This document shows positions 33,840 to 43,919 of a DNA stretch of 64,000 bases, piece after piece. A model generated the notes under the pieces. That model was not told the DNA's origin. It did not search any database and was given only the letters and a program-made list of their open reading frames with translations. Source of the stretch: Alligator mississippiensis (Eukaryota > Chordata > Crocodylia > Alligatoridae); contig NC_081824.1 of NCBI RefSeq assembly GCF_030867095.1, positions 85,890,382 through 85,954,381 of the forward strand, read 5' to 3'. How positions within the stretch are numbered: position 1 is the stretch's first letter; the number at the start of each line of letters is the position of its first letter. Both the position numbers and the translations under genes were made by a program.

Positions 33840-35345
33840 TGAACAACCTTAACTAACTCTTTTATAATAGCTTTTATTTATAATATATCTATAAACAGTA
33901 AAGACTAGTGGGAAAGTCTTCAGTGGAGCCATCTGATCTCCACCAGATGTGGATTCGGTGCTTTAAAAAAATTGTCAGTAAAGCCTTCAGTTTGAGCTGG
34001 GAGGAATATGTGCAGATGAGCTGTATTTCAGTGGGGCTTGTGTCACTGGCAGTATTTCTGGACATATTGGTGCATAAAAACATGAGTAACAAAGCACAGA
34101 GTCAGAAATATGATGAAAAGGAATACATTTATGAGATATATGTTAATTTCAAAAACCTCCTTGGGATTTTATTACATTGCATTAGCTCATCACCTGTTAA
34201 CTTGCAATTTATTAAAGTATGCTCAACTTAAAGCATGTGCACAGACCCTTGACTACAGTGAACACAAGTCATCACATTGAGTTACTCATCTGCTTAAAAG
34301 TAAGCATGTGCTGAAATGCTTTATAGAATCTGGTCCATACTTCAATATGTATTTCATGCCCTAGCAAAGAGTGCAATTATATACATGCTCTAAAGGGTTT
34401 CTGAAAGCAGTAGGTGCGTGTATGCCTATAATATTCCTTTTAAATTTATTTTCCAGCAGTTGGAATAAGCTTGTTTGTAAATGTTGCTCCAATATACAAA
34501 AGGTAACAGAGCAGATCTACAGTCAGGAAAATTCCAATTAACTCACATAGTGGCACAATTCAGCAAATTGCTTTTGCCACTGACATTTCACAAATAATCA
34601 GTTCCACTCAGACAGCATCTCATAGTTCATATTATTTGCACTAATGCAACAACATCCTAAAAGCTACCAATTGAGAACATTGTAGCTGTTTTATAACTCT
34701 TCAGTTTTGTTACATTACAGTTACATCGCAATATTTGAAATTACTTATTTCATATACTGTATTGCTTTACATCATTGTAACACCAATTTATTTATTTACA
34801 GTTTACCAATATTTGTATTAATACTGTGTTGTCTATAACCTGCCAACCTCCATTATTTCTTAACTCTACCAGGAAAGCAACAACTTGCAGCCTTAATTGC
34901 AAACGCTTATACATTCTTCTAGTTTATTTCTTCTGTTAAATTAATAATTTTTCACCAGTTGCTAAGATATCACCTTGGTCGTCCATATTTGGCAGGTGGG
35001 CGTGGGGTGAAAGGGGGAGAGGAATAGGTTATATTCAAAGCATTAGAATATTTATGTAAAGTTGCTATTCCATACAACTGTTTCAAAGAATATGAAAATA
35101 ATCACTACTTCAGTCCTAAACGTTAAATGTCTAATTTCTGTGGCTGGTCCCACACACTAACCAGTTCTCTTCCTACATGTCAAACTGACTAGGAAGGAAT
35201 TGGAAAGACTTATCCCAATTTGTTAACAATAATGTGCTAAACAGAGCTGATTGTGATCATTCAGACACTGCCTAGATTCTAATAACAACTTTGAAGAGCA
35301 TGACAAGTTCATTTATGTGCTGTTACAAATCATCATGCCTCCTCC
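33840..35345. other. MCHR2 intron, no feature
   Basis: This is AT-rich intron. No gene or repeat family was recognised. Confidence 0.35.
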
Positions 35346-35397
35346 ATAGGGTGATGCAATGCATAAATGGGCAGGTTTTGGAGGGTACTCGGTCATT
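35346..35397 (+). repeat. 52-bp exact direct repeat, copy 2
   Basis: It is identical to 33375-33426 and in the same orientation, 1.97 kb away. Confidence 0.9.
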
Positions 35398-35997
35398 CAG
35401 ACCCTACATTAACTGGGATTTTGAGAGCACAGCAAATGTTCTGAATATCAAAAAAATCCTTCATAATCAATGTAGGAAGAGGATATTTAGGTCAAAGATC
35501 ATGTATTTTGTACCATCACACACCTGTGCATAATAGACAATAATAGTTTTTCAGGATACAATTTGATGGCTTTATAGACGCCCAGCTTCTGGCCATTCCT
35601 GGTAATACCCACTGTGTTATCTTAGGTCTTTCTCAATGTTGTCCTTCAACAAACATCAACACAGTAGAAATGGCCTTCCAAGAGATGATTAGTTGGCCTG
35701 TCTTCCAGGATCCTTACTATACATGTGGTCTAGTAAAGTCCTTGGAATTTTACATTTACTACACTTGGGTTCTCTTGCAATAATCCTCTTTACACTTGTC
35801 TACACTTTATTCTCCTAAACCACACTTGGTACTTAATTTTTTAAAGATGCTTGGGTGTCCTTCATCCTTCTTAATAACTAACTAGGTCTCATAACCTATA
35901 TAAGTTCTGCAGAAATGAGTAACAGGCCTCCCCTACTTTGTATCCATGCCTTAATTTGTTCTTTCATCAAATTGTTATGAGTCATAATGCTTTAAAG

Positions 35998-36258
35998 CAA
36001 GAGTGTCAAACTCAACCTTCTTCCAGACCGTAGGGATACTCAGGGGCTAGATCTGGGTATGGCATCAGAGGCAGGACAAGCCATGGTGGCTCAGGGGTTA
36101 ATGCTGTGGGTGCTCATCCTGCAGCACCACCACACATTCCCAGCAGGCCCCCTCTCTCCCTGCCCCCAAATTCCTGGCCCCTCTAGAAGCCCGGAGGCCA
36201 GATGACATGCCTGTACAAGCCAGATCCAGCCCATGGGCTGTAAATTTGACACCCTGGG
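35998..36258. mobile_element. hAT-like MITE (GTGTCAAACTC type)
   Basis: It starts CAAGAGTGTCAAACTCA and closes with AAATTTGACACCCTGGGC, inverted copies of each other. Near the right end is CCAGATCCAGCCCATGGGC. CTTTAAAG (35990-35997) and ACTTAAAG (36259-36266) may be the 8-bp duplication. Confidence 0.65.
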
Positions 36259-37369
36259 CACTTAAAGAACTTATATTTTTTACGCAATTAGGCCTTGAAA
36301 GCACTCTATAGTCATGTTGTGACATACGTGCATGGCTGCAGAGCACTTTTAAAGTGGCCAATAATGTGAAAAATGAACCCTCCTCAAATGAAGTATTAGA
36401 TGAAGGTGCCCTGCTTTAGAGCACCTTAGGGAACTTGTGTTCCCTAAGATTAATTTTTCATGCACTGGGGGCTGGGCTGATGCAGCCCGCCATGCCCCCA
36501 GGACTGTCAGCAGGGAGGGAGGGGGAAGGAGGAAGCTAATAGAACTCAGCTGCCAGCTGGGCTTTGCCCAGCCTCAGCTGAAGGGGAGGGGTTGAGTCGG
36601 AGGCCTCCCACCTCGTGGTCCCCCTGGTCCCCTGGCTGTCCCCAATCCATGCCCCCTCCATCTCAGGCTTGGGGAATCCCAGCCAGCAGCTTGCTGCTGC
36701 TCACTTTGTTCTCCCCTCTCCTTCCCTGCTGACAGTCTCAGATCTGGTGGGTGGAAGTGGGGCTGGGGAGAGTGGCAGTGCATTAGTCTTCTTGGAAGCC
36801 TGCTGGCCAGGAGGGCCAGTGCAGGCAGGCTCAATCCCACCCAAACCAACTGGCAAACATCTGTTTGGTCCAGGGGGTGGAGTGGGGAGAGGGATGGGGG
36901 CAGAACTCTAACTCATGGCACTTTATGTAAAGCACCATATGTTAGAGCATGGGCCTGAATGTCTGTCTTTGTCCCCTTGCTCTGAAATATTTAAACTATC
37001 TAACTTGTTGGTATGTCTGTTCATTGATAGCTGGATAACTTTGTCCAAAATGTTCTTGTTCAGACAGCTCACTACCAGGAGTGACTTTATCTCATAGACC
37101 AATTAGAAAACCTTTACCCATGTCCATTGGGTAATATATTGATGCAATGCATGAAAAATATTGTGATTATAACATTATCGTTGTTTCTATATTTGAAAAT
37201 AATCATAAATTAAAGCAAGAGAAACAGACATCCCATACTAGCTCTCTCTTGGTACAGAGGAATTGCCCATCTCTTCCATCTCACTGAAAAACAAAGAGCC
37301 AGCAATCCAGTACAGACAGCCTACATGCCAATGATATAATTCTACCCTTTTTCTTCATCATAAAAACAT

Positions 37370-38000
37370 AGGACTGTAAGGGATGCTTGGAACATCAACT
37401 CCAGACCTTGCTATTGCAGGCCTCCACTTCATGCAATAGTTTTTATAGATTGGTCAAGCTCCATCAGCATCTCACCATTGCTGTCACTTTTTTGCCATCA
37501 CCCCTTCATTGTTCAGATGGTTCTTTTTATTTCCACCCTAAAGAAACATTTAGTTTATACATATTTTTTTTTACCCTATTTACCTCCTTTCCTCTATCCC
37601 GTCCCTCAGAATTTATTGCAAAGCTTTGAATACCTTTGAAGTGAGGCTAATAGGCCAGATTTCTGTTATCCCTTTTTTAAAGATAGCTATTACCTTTGTT
37701 ACTTTCCATTCACACTGTAGCAGAGCCCCCTCAATAGATTTATTAAAAACCTTTTGTTTTCATACCTGTGATTTTATGTGCCAATTCTTTCAGAATCCTA
37801 GGACAGAGATTGGCCAGTTGCCCTGTTGAGCTCTTTGAACTTCCCACCTGTGCTCAGAAAGTTCTTTATCTCTTTTTCTTTTTCTTTTTAACTGTGGTAC
37901 AGTAAATCTCTACTCTCCATTATTTTGGGATGAAAGTTACCCAGTGCATTTCTGGATGCTTTCAATGTAGAATCACAGCTACTGTCTCTAAGGGAAGTCC
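37370..38000 (-). mobile_element. Old CR1-like LINE fragment
   Basis: The left edge (AAACATAGGACTGTAAGGGA) is a diverged reverse CR1 3' end. At 37640-37740 the text GTGAGGCTAATAGGCCAGAT and AAAGATAGCTATTACC corresponds to the reverse of the conserved RT stretch. It is highly diverged and incomplete. Confidence 0.55.
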
Positions 38001-39057
38001 AGCTCAATCAACTACCCTTACAGGTTCTGTAATATTAATCTGCAGTATGAAATCCAGGGTTCTTTCTGGGTCACACATCTCCATGTGAACAAGCCTTCAA
38101 ATAGTACCTAAGCAGGGACAGAATTCAGCTTGCTCTCTCTTTGAAGAATAGACTTTCATGTTAACAAAAAAAAAAAGTAAAACTGTATTTAATAAAGAAA
38201 GCAAATATGACCCCGGGCACATAATTTTTGCTGATCTCAGCCAATGACAAAAATTACCACATTAAATTTTCAAATGCACTGTTTTCAAACCCTGCATGTA
38301 AACATTCATTGTCATGAATTGCAATACTTAAATTTTAGTGTGAACCTTGGGGTTTTTTTTCTTAAAACTAATCTTTCCTTATTCCCATCTGTCTTTATGA
38401 TTTTTTACTTCATGCCAAAGGCATGACAAAAGCTGTTCATGGGAGGGAGATAATTTTGTACCTTTTCATTTCTTTCCCTAAGATTGCATAACTAATTTTA
38501 GCTGCTCAAAGAAATGTATCGCCCTGTATGTCCATTCATTCATTTAAAATGTCTTATTCACTTCATATTCACACTAGACAAATGCTATTTCCATAATTAT
38601 TCTTCTTAGTAGAGCTGTAAGCTGCTTTTGGTGTCAGCTTTTGTGCAATATTCATTGGATTTTAAGCAATTAAGAGATTTTTTTTCAAAGGCACAAAGAT
38701 CAGTTAGGTGCCTAATCCCCATTGTGCCTTTGAGAATCTACCCATCCATTGAACCTATTTATTAAATCTTGATGATGGTGAAGTGTATTAGCCATAAGCC
38801 ATAACATTTATGATCAATTCACACTACCATTGCACAGTTAAAAATCAGCTTCTAGGGAATATGTCTATTAACCCAAGAGCTTGTGGTAGAACCAGATAGT
38901 TTAAGACCTCCAACAAAAAAAACCTGCTGATAAAAGTCAGAAAACTAGAAAATGTTTTTTGATGCACAGAAGTCAATTCTGTGGTTCAGTAAGGCAGCTA
39001 TGCAATGTTAGTAGCTAGAACACAGAAAAGTTGTCCTAAACTGGCAGCTGTCTCGGT
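38000..39057. other. MCHR2 first coding intron, no feature
   Basis: Nothing was recognised beyond A- and T-rich runs. Confidence 0.35.
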
Positions 39058-39308
39058 CAGGGGTGTCAAACTTATAGCCAAAGGAGCTGTGCTGTCTGGT
39101 CTTGGGCTTGTAGAGGGGTTATGAATTTAAGGATAGGGCAAGCAGGGTGGACACAATGGTAAAGAGCAAGCAGCAGCTGTTACTACTGCTCAGCACACCA
39201 TGGCTGCTACTGCTCATCCTGCTGCAGTCGCAGCATCTAGATCCAATCTATGAAGAGCCTGATGGTCCAGATCCAACTTTGTGAGGTGGGGTGGGTTTAA
39301 AACCCCTG
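39058..39308. mobile_element. hAT-like MITE (CAGGGGTGTCAAACTT)
   Basis: The left end is CAGGGGTGTCAAACTTATAG and the right end TTTAAAACCCCTG. The flanking octamers are GTCTCGGT (39050-39057) and GTCTAGGC (39309-39316), 6 of 8 identical. It has the usual GATGGTCCAGATCCAAC text near its right end. Confidence 0.65.
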
Positions 39309-39661
39309 GTCTAGGCTGCTTAGCTAGCCTCTACTGGCCTGTGAGCATCCCCAAGTAATGCCTACGCTCTTGTCTCCACATAAGGGTCATACTGAAGAAA
39401 GAACGGGAATTCTAGAAGACCTTTGTAAACCAACATTGTCTAGATATTGGCATGATATAAACCATAATCTTAGACCAATGGACAATGTTCAAGAGACAAA
39501 AGCATAATGTTTCAACTGATTTTTTTAAATACTTAAAAATATTATTTCATTAAAACAAATCTCAAAATAAGGTTTTTGGTTCCTTGAGTCTATTTCTGTT
39601 CAAGAAAACACGTTCCACATGCAAATGAAATTTGCAGTTATGCTTTTCACTAAACATTACA

Positions 39662-40228
39662 GGGTACATCTATACATGCAAATGCTCCAGGGTGGGTTTA
39701 CGCTAGAGTAAATTTACTCTAGCATAAACCCACCCCAGGCAGGCATCTACATCTGTGGGAAAATGGGAGCAGATTTGCTGCTCATGGCAGCAGTCTGCTC
39801 CCATCCCTGGGACCAGAGACAGCTGTCTCCTGGCACAGGCTGGGACACTGCCCCAGCAGCAGGGAGCTCCCAGCCCTCTCTACATAATTGTGATCACGAT
39901 TGTGAAGCAGGGACTGGCAGCTCCCTACCCAGGCCCTGATGGCGGAGCCCACCCTGGCATCATACAGCTTCTAGGGGCAGGGAGCAATCTCCTGTCCCCT
40001 GCTGCCTGGCTGACCGGGAGCACATTTGTTCCCAGTCTGCCATCTACACGTGATCTATTGTGCAGTAAGTAATCAGTAGTAAATTTGCTACTTGTATTTC
40101 CAGGTAGCAAAGTTACTTGTGATTAGAGGCAATTACTGTGTAGTAAGCATCTGAATGTGTAGATGGTGATGCTTACTGTGCAGTAGTTTGCTTTAATCTT
40201 GAGTAAAGTGTCTTGTGTAGACACATCC
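39662..40228. mobile_element. TIR element, same family as 9335-10512
   Basis: It begins GGGTACATCTATACATGC and ends GTGTAGACACATCC, with flanks ACA and ACC. Near the left end is a palindrome (CCAGGGTGGGTTTACGCTAG against AGCATAAACCCACCCCAGG). Inside it shares GAGACAGCTGTCTCCTGG and AGCAGCAGGGAGCTCCCA-like words with 9335-10512. Confidence 0.6.
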
Positions 40229-40346
40229 ACCAAGTAGTGAGCTCTTGCCCAGATTTTCTGCTGGGTAAGGAGACTGGTTGCTGATCCAAATTGCATTGTT
40301 TTTAAACAGTGTGGAACTGGCAGAAATAGTGACTAAAAGAGTAGAT

Positions 40347-40503
40347 CAGTGGTTCCCAAACTGTGGGTTGCAACCCCAAATGGGGTCACAACATCAGCAG
40401 ATGGAGTCATGGGGGTGAGGGGCTAGGGTTGGGAGTGAGGGGCCATGCTGAGGAAATGGAGGCATAAATGGGGTCATGCTGCAGAAAAGTTTGGGAAGCA
40501 CTG
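40347..40503. mobile_element. hAT MITE, 157 bp, with 8-bp duplication
   Basis: It begins CAGTGGTTCCCAAACTG and ends AGTTTGGGAAGCACTG, a clean inverted pair. Flanks are GAGTAGAT (40339-40346) and CAGTAGAT (40504-40511), 7 of 8 identical. GTGGGTTGCAACCCC near the left is typical of Charlie-type MITEs. Confidence 0.85.
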
Positions 40504-40970
40504 CAGTAGATAAAGCGTAAGGCCATATATAAAATGCATGAAAACCAATGGATTTTTGTTATTTACTTCAGTGGGAGCAGGACTGGGTTTTAATAAAGCC
40601 CCCCTATCCATTCAGGAATGGGTCTTCAACAGGTTTTGTATCAATGAGCTTTAGGGTGGAGCCTCCTCTCTGACTGGAAGCTGAATTCACAGCACAGTTT
40701 GGGAGGGAGAAAGGGGAGGAGGACAGGGAAAAGTGGCAGTGGTATGGGCACAACTTCTAGCTCCTTGATCCTAGCACAGCTTCTTGCTGCTCAGCCCCAG
40801 TGTGGGCATGAATACAGGCAAAGGCCTGCAGCTCTTAGAGCCAGATCCAGTGGCTCTCAGTGGATCCAGATCTAGCCCACTAAGTGTATGTTCCTGACCC
40901 CTGCCTTAAATTATTCATATATTTTTGCAATAGTTAACCACTGTTGCATAACGTATGCTATATTCCATAC

Positions 40971-41152
40971 CTTATTATAGTGATCACAATGAGGATATTT
41001 CCAATGAAACCAGTAGAACAGATAATCCCAATTAGAGAAGGAAGGATAATTGTTTCTGCTGCACTGATCACCTGATAGTAATGACCTCCACTCCAAGATT
41101 TGTTAAACAAGTCAGGTGTACTATTCCAACAGGCAGCCTGAATTTCATTCGT
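40971..41152 (-). CDS. MCHR2: MCHR2 first coding exon, ACG at the start position
   Basis: It encodes the receptor N-terminus and TM1: TNEIQAACWNSTPDLFNKSW, then SGGHYYQVISAAETIILPSL and IGIICSTGFIGNILIVITII, ending in a split Arg codon at the GTATGG donor. It aligns without gaps with the 60 residues before that Arg in mammalian MCHR2. N10-S-T and N17-K-S are sequons on the extracellular side; GNILIV carries Asn1.50. The codon at the place of the start Met is ACG (41152-41150). Two codons upstream is an in-frame TGA (41158-41156), and no in-frame ATG follows in this exon. The single ATG nearby (41148-41146) is out of frame and closes after 26 codons. The start is therefore a non-AUG codon, comes from alternative splicing, or is lost. 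Confidence 0.9.
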
Positions 41153-41178
41153 TCTTCAGAGACTTTGGGTCTTTAAGT
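41153..41178 (-). other. MCHR2: MCHR2 5' UTR part of the first coding exon
   Basis: A good acceptor (TTCTGTTGCTGTTGCAG, with AG at 41180-41179) precedes 41178. This implies at least one non-coding exon further upstream on the minus strand. Those 26 bases hold the in-frame TGA. A second, poorer AG at the end of GAAATTCAG (41139-41140 region) would allow a splice directly into the GCT codon of residue 6 and would bypass both the TGA and the ACG. Confidence 0.6.
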
Positions 41179-41199
41179 CTGCAACAGCAACAGAAAATA

Positions 41200-43365
41200 A
41201 ATTATTCATTGAATCTTAAAATTTGAATATGATTAGTCAAGCACATTATCTTGGCATACATTATTTTTAATAATAATCTGAATCTTCTGAATGTAATCTT
41301 CTAACTGATTGTGTATTTTCATTAATGGACCCATAAGAGTTGGATCATATTATTTTGAAAAATAAATACAGATTCATACTGTGTAAGTAGAGCCTTGACT
41401 TCAGCATGGATTCACTTAACTTTTGATCACCTGCCCTAGGGCAGTGATTCAAAATGGCCTAGAGAGGCACCTGGGATACCCAGGTAGTCAATGGAGAGAC
41501 TTTGGAGACATGCATGGATGGAGACAGATGCTGCCTTTGTGCCTTTGTGCAAATTTTTACAGCAGCACAAATGCCTAGCAAACAGATATCTATGCCTTTT
41601 GTCACATCACAGATGCCCAAAATTGTGGCTGCAACAAAAGGTAGCATACATTTGTTCTGTTTTATTGTGGCAGATGTCTGTCTGCTTTATGGCAGAAGAG
41701 TGGAAGTGCTGAGCTACTCCCACTTTCAAACCACCACAGGCAGATGTGGGGCTCCAGGGCCCTGATCCTGCATGCCCCAAGAATTCCCATTTCATTAATA
41801 AAATTATTGAATAGTACTAACCCAAGACATATTCCCATGCTTGGGGAACACAGGATTGGACCCTGGAAGCCAGGGTAGTGTCTGTCTGGGTTCTCTGTTT
41901 GCAGATGTGTGCTTCTGAAATCCAACAAAAGGAGATTTCTCAGGTGTAAGTATTGCCCAGACATATCCCAGCTTGGGGCACACTTCTGCATATGGGGAAA
42001 CCTGTCTGCAATACACATGCCTAGGGAATAATCTCTGTGAGTGGCAGAGGCCCAGCTATGCAGGCCATTTATGCATTATCCCATGAAGCAGATCAGCTGT
42101 GCCAGGACACATCCCAGCACAGCTGATCCACTTCATTTGGCAATGCCTGTTTATAGCTTATAAGACACTGGGGTATAAGTGCCTCCATGTTACATACAGA
42201 GAATGGGTAGTGTAAAGTACCTCTAAAGTGCAATTCAGAAGCTTGGAAGAATGTAGAAATAGCTAGCTAGGACTGCTAATGTACAGGAGTATGTCTGAAT
42301 TCCCACCCTCTCAGGAGCTTATATACCTGACTCTTGCTATCTGCATTTCCATTTACTTGCAATTCACAATGCATCAATCCACTTTTTGCACTTCTGGGTA
42401 AGTTTCTGGAGGTAGGCGATTCATCCTTATGTAGCCTGATAGTTCAAATGCAAGATCTACCAGAATGAGTTAACCAAGGGCACACACTACTGTTCAAGTT
42501 GAAGCTGAGCCAGTGGGGAGCCAAAATGTAAGAGGTATGGTTCTAGAATGAGGAAAACAAGCCAGCTTATTAGGGTAGGCCCTTGGAAAGGAGTCCCCCA
42601 TTCAAGCTGCCAGGCTTAGTTACATTTTTTTAACCAATCACTGTCCAATATAAAATGTACAAACGGTACAGTAAGCAAGAGGAAATCTGTTAGCTTGGAC
42701 AATTCTCAGGGAGGGAAAAAGATCCTTGGTCCTGGCCCCTGCTCTGCAGGCACAATGAAACTATCTACAGAAAGGGTAACACTGCTCTGTGTTGGAGACA
42801 GAGCATGTTTGATGTCTGGCCTGATGCTAGAATGAAGTCCTCCAGCATGAATGACTTGTGTCCCCCAGTGGCTGGGGGGGCACAGCGGTGGCAGGAGTGC
42901 AGTGGTGGCAGCAAGAGCAGTGGGAGCACAGTGGTGGTAAGCAGGGGAGCTCCCACTGCCAGTCCTGTCAGTGGTGGGGTGGGGGTGGTGAGCACTGACC
43001 AAGAGTTGATGACCACCCACAGCTGCTGCTGGAAGTGTTGGTGACACCTTTTTGTAGGGGGTGCACCGCCATGCGCAGGGGGTGAACCCCCTACAAAACT
43101 ATTGTCTTAATTGAGGCCAAAAAGTTTGATTTTCAAGTATCCCACTAGGCAGAGACTCATTGAAAAATGCAACCCTAACTCTCCAAAGTCAGTAATAAGA
43201 AATCATTTTAAGTATTGTAGAACAGTTAAAGTCCACACTTGTGCTGTATGACTAGAGGCAAGAAGTTTCTAGAGGGTTTGAACTCTCAACCTTGATGAAG
43301 TCATGACCTACTTTTAAGGTCTGGGCATGCGCAGTGTATAATGGTAATGCAACTGTTTATCAATG
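41200..43365. other. Upstream flank or 5' intron, unassigned
   Basis: No upstream MCHR2 exon or other gene was identified. The GC-rich text at 42680-43090 includes a short inverted pair (GTAGGGGGTGCACC against GGGGTGAACCCCCTAC, 43055-43097), probably from an unnamed repeat. Confidence 0.35.
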
Positions 43366-43369
43366 TTGA

Positions 43370-43915
43370 TATGTTAATTATGATAATGTTGCTTGTATTG
43401 GTTTGAAATAGTTTGAATTGATTGGTCCTTTTAAGTATTGCCCAGGTTTGAATTTGATTGGGTATTGTGCAAAGGGCGATGATTGGACCATTGGGTGAGT
43501 GACAGGTGGTGTGATTAGAAGACCATAAATCCTATCCAGAGCAGCTAGCAGGAGCTCTGTGTGCTCTGTGCACTCAGGTTTGGGCTGCACCTTGCTCTCA
43601 CTCTGACTGGACAGTCCTGACTCCAGGCTCTTGGGGTGTGGGAATTTGTCAAGTTCAGGTTCCTTGCTGTGACCTGGTTGGGACTGAGCTCGCTGAGGCT
43701 TACCTGTCTCGTGCTCATTCCTTTGGGCTTCGGCTGAGGAAGCTGGAATTGGGTAAAGTATCACCCTTTCCGTATTGGAGGTGCCGAGTACCTAAGCAGG
43801 GAAAAGCTAGAAATCCTCAGGGACTGTCAGAGGGTTTCTCCTGCTGAGAAGGCCTAGGGTGTTCTTGCTGCCATCTGTGGTTTCTGGGGTGTCTGTGAAG
43901 TTGCACAGCAGTTAA
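43370..43915 (+). mobile_element. Possible LTR-like fossil
   Basis: The block has promoter-like features: a TATA-like word (GACCATAAATCC, about 43521) and a downstream start-like CTCTGTGTGCTCTGTGCACT stretch. It lies directly left of the Ty3/gypsy LTR. No duplicate flanks were found, so the call is weak. Confidence 0.25.
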
Positions 43916-43919
43916 CTAT

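Noticed and set aside
41459-42018. Possible upstream MCHR2 exon or unrelated gene
   Set aside because: Short frames on both strands lack domain similarity, and no splice-bounded reading could be supported.
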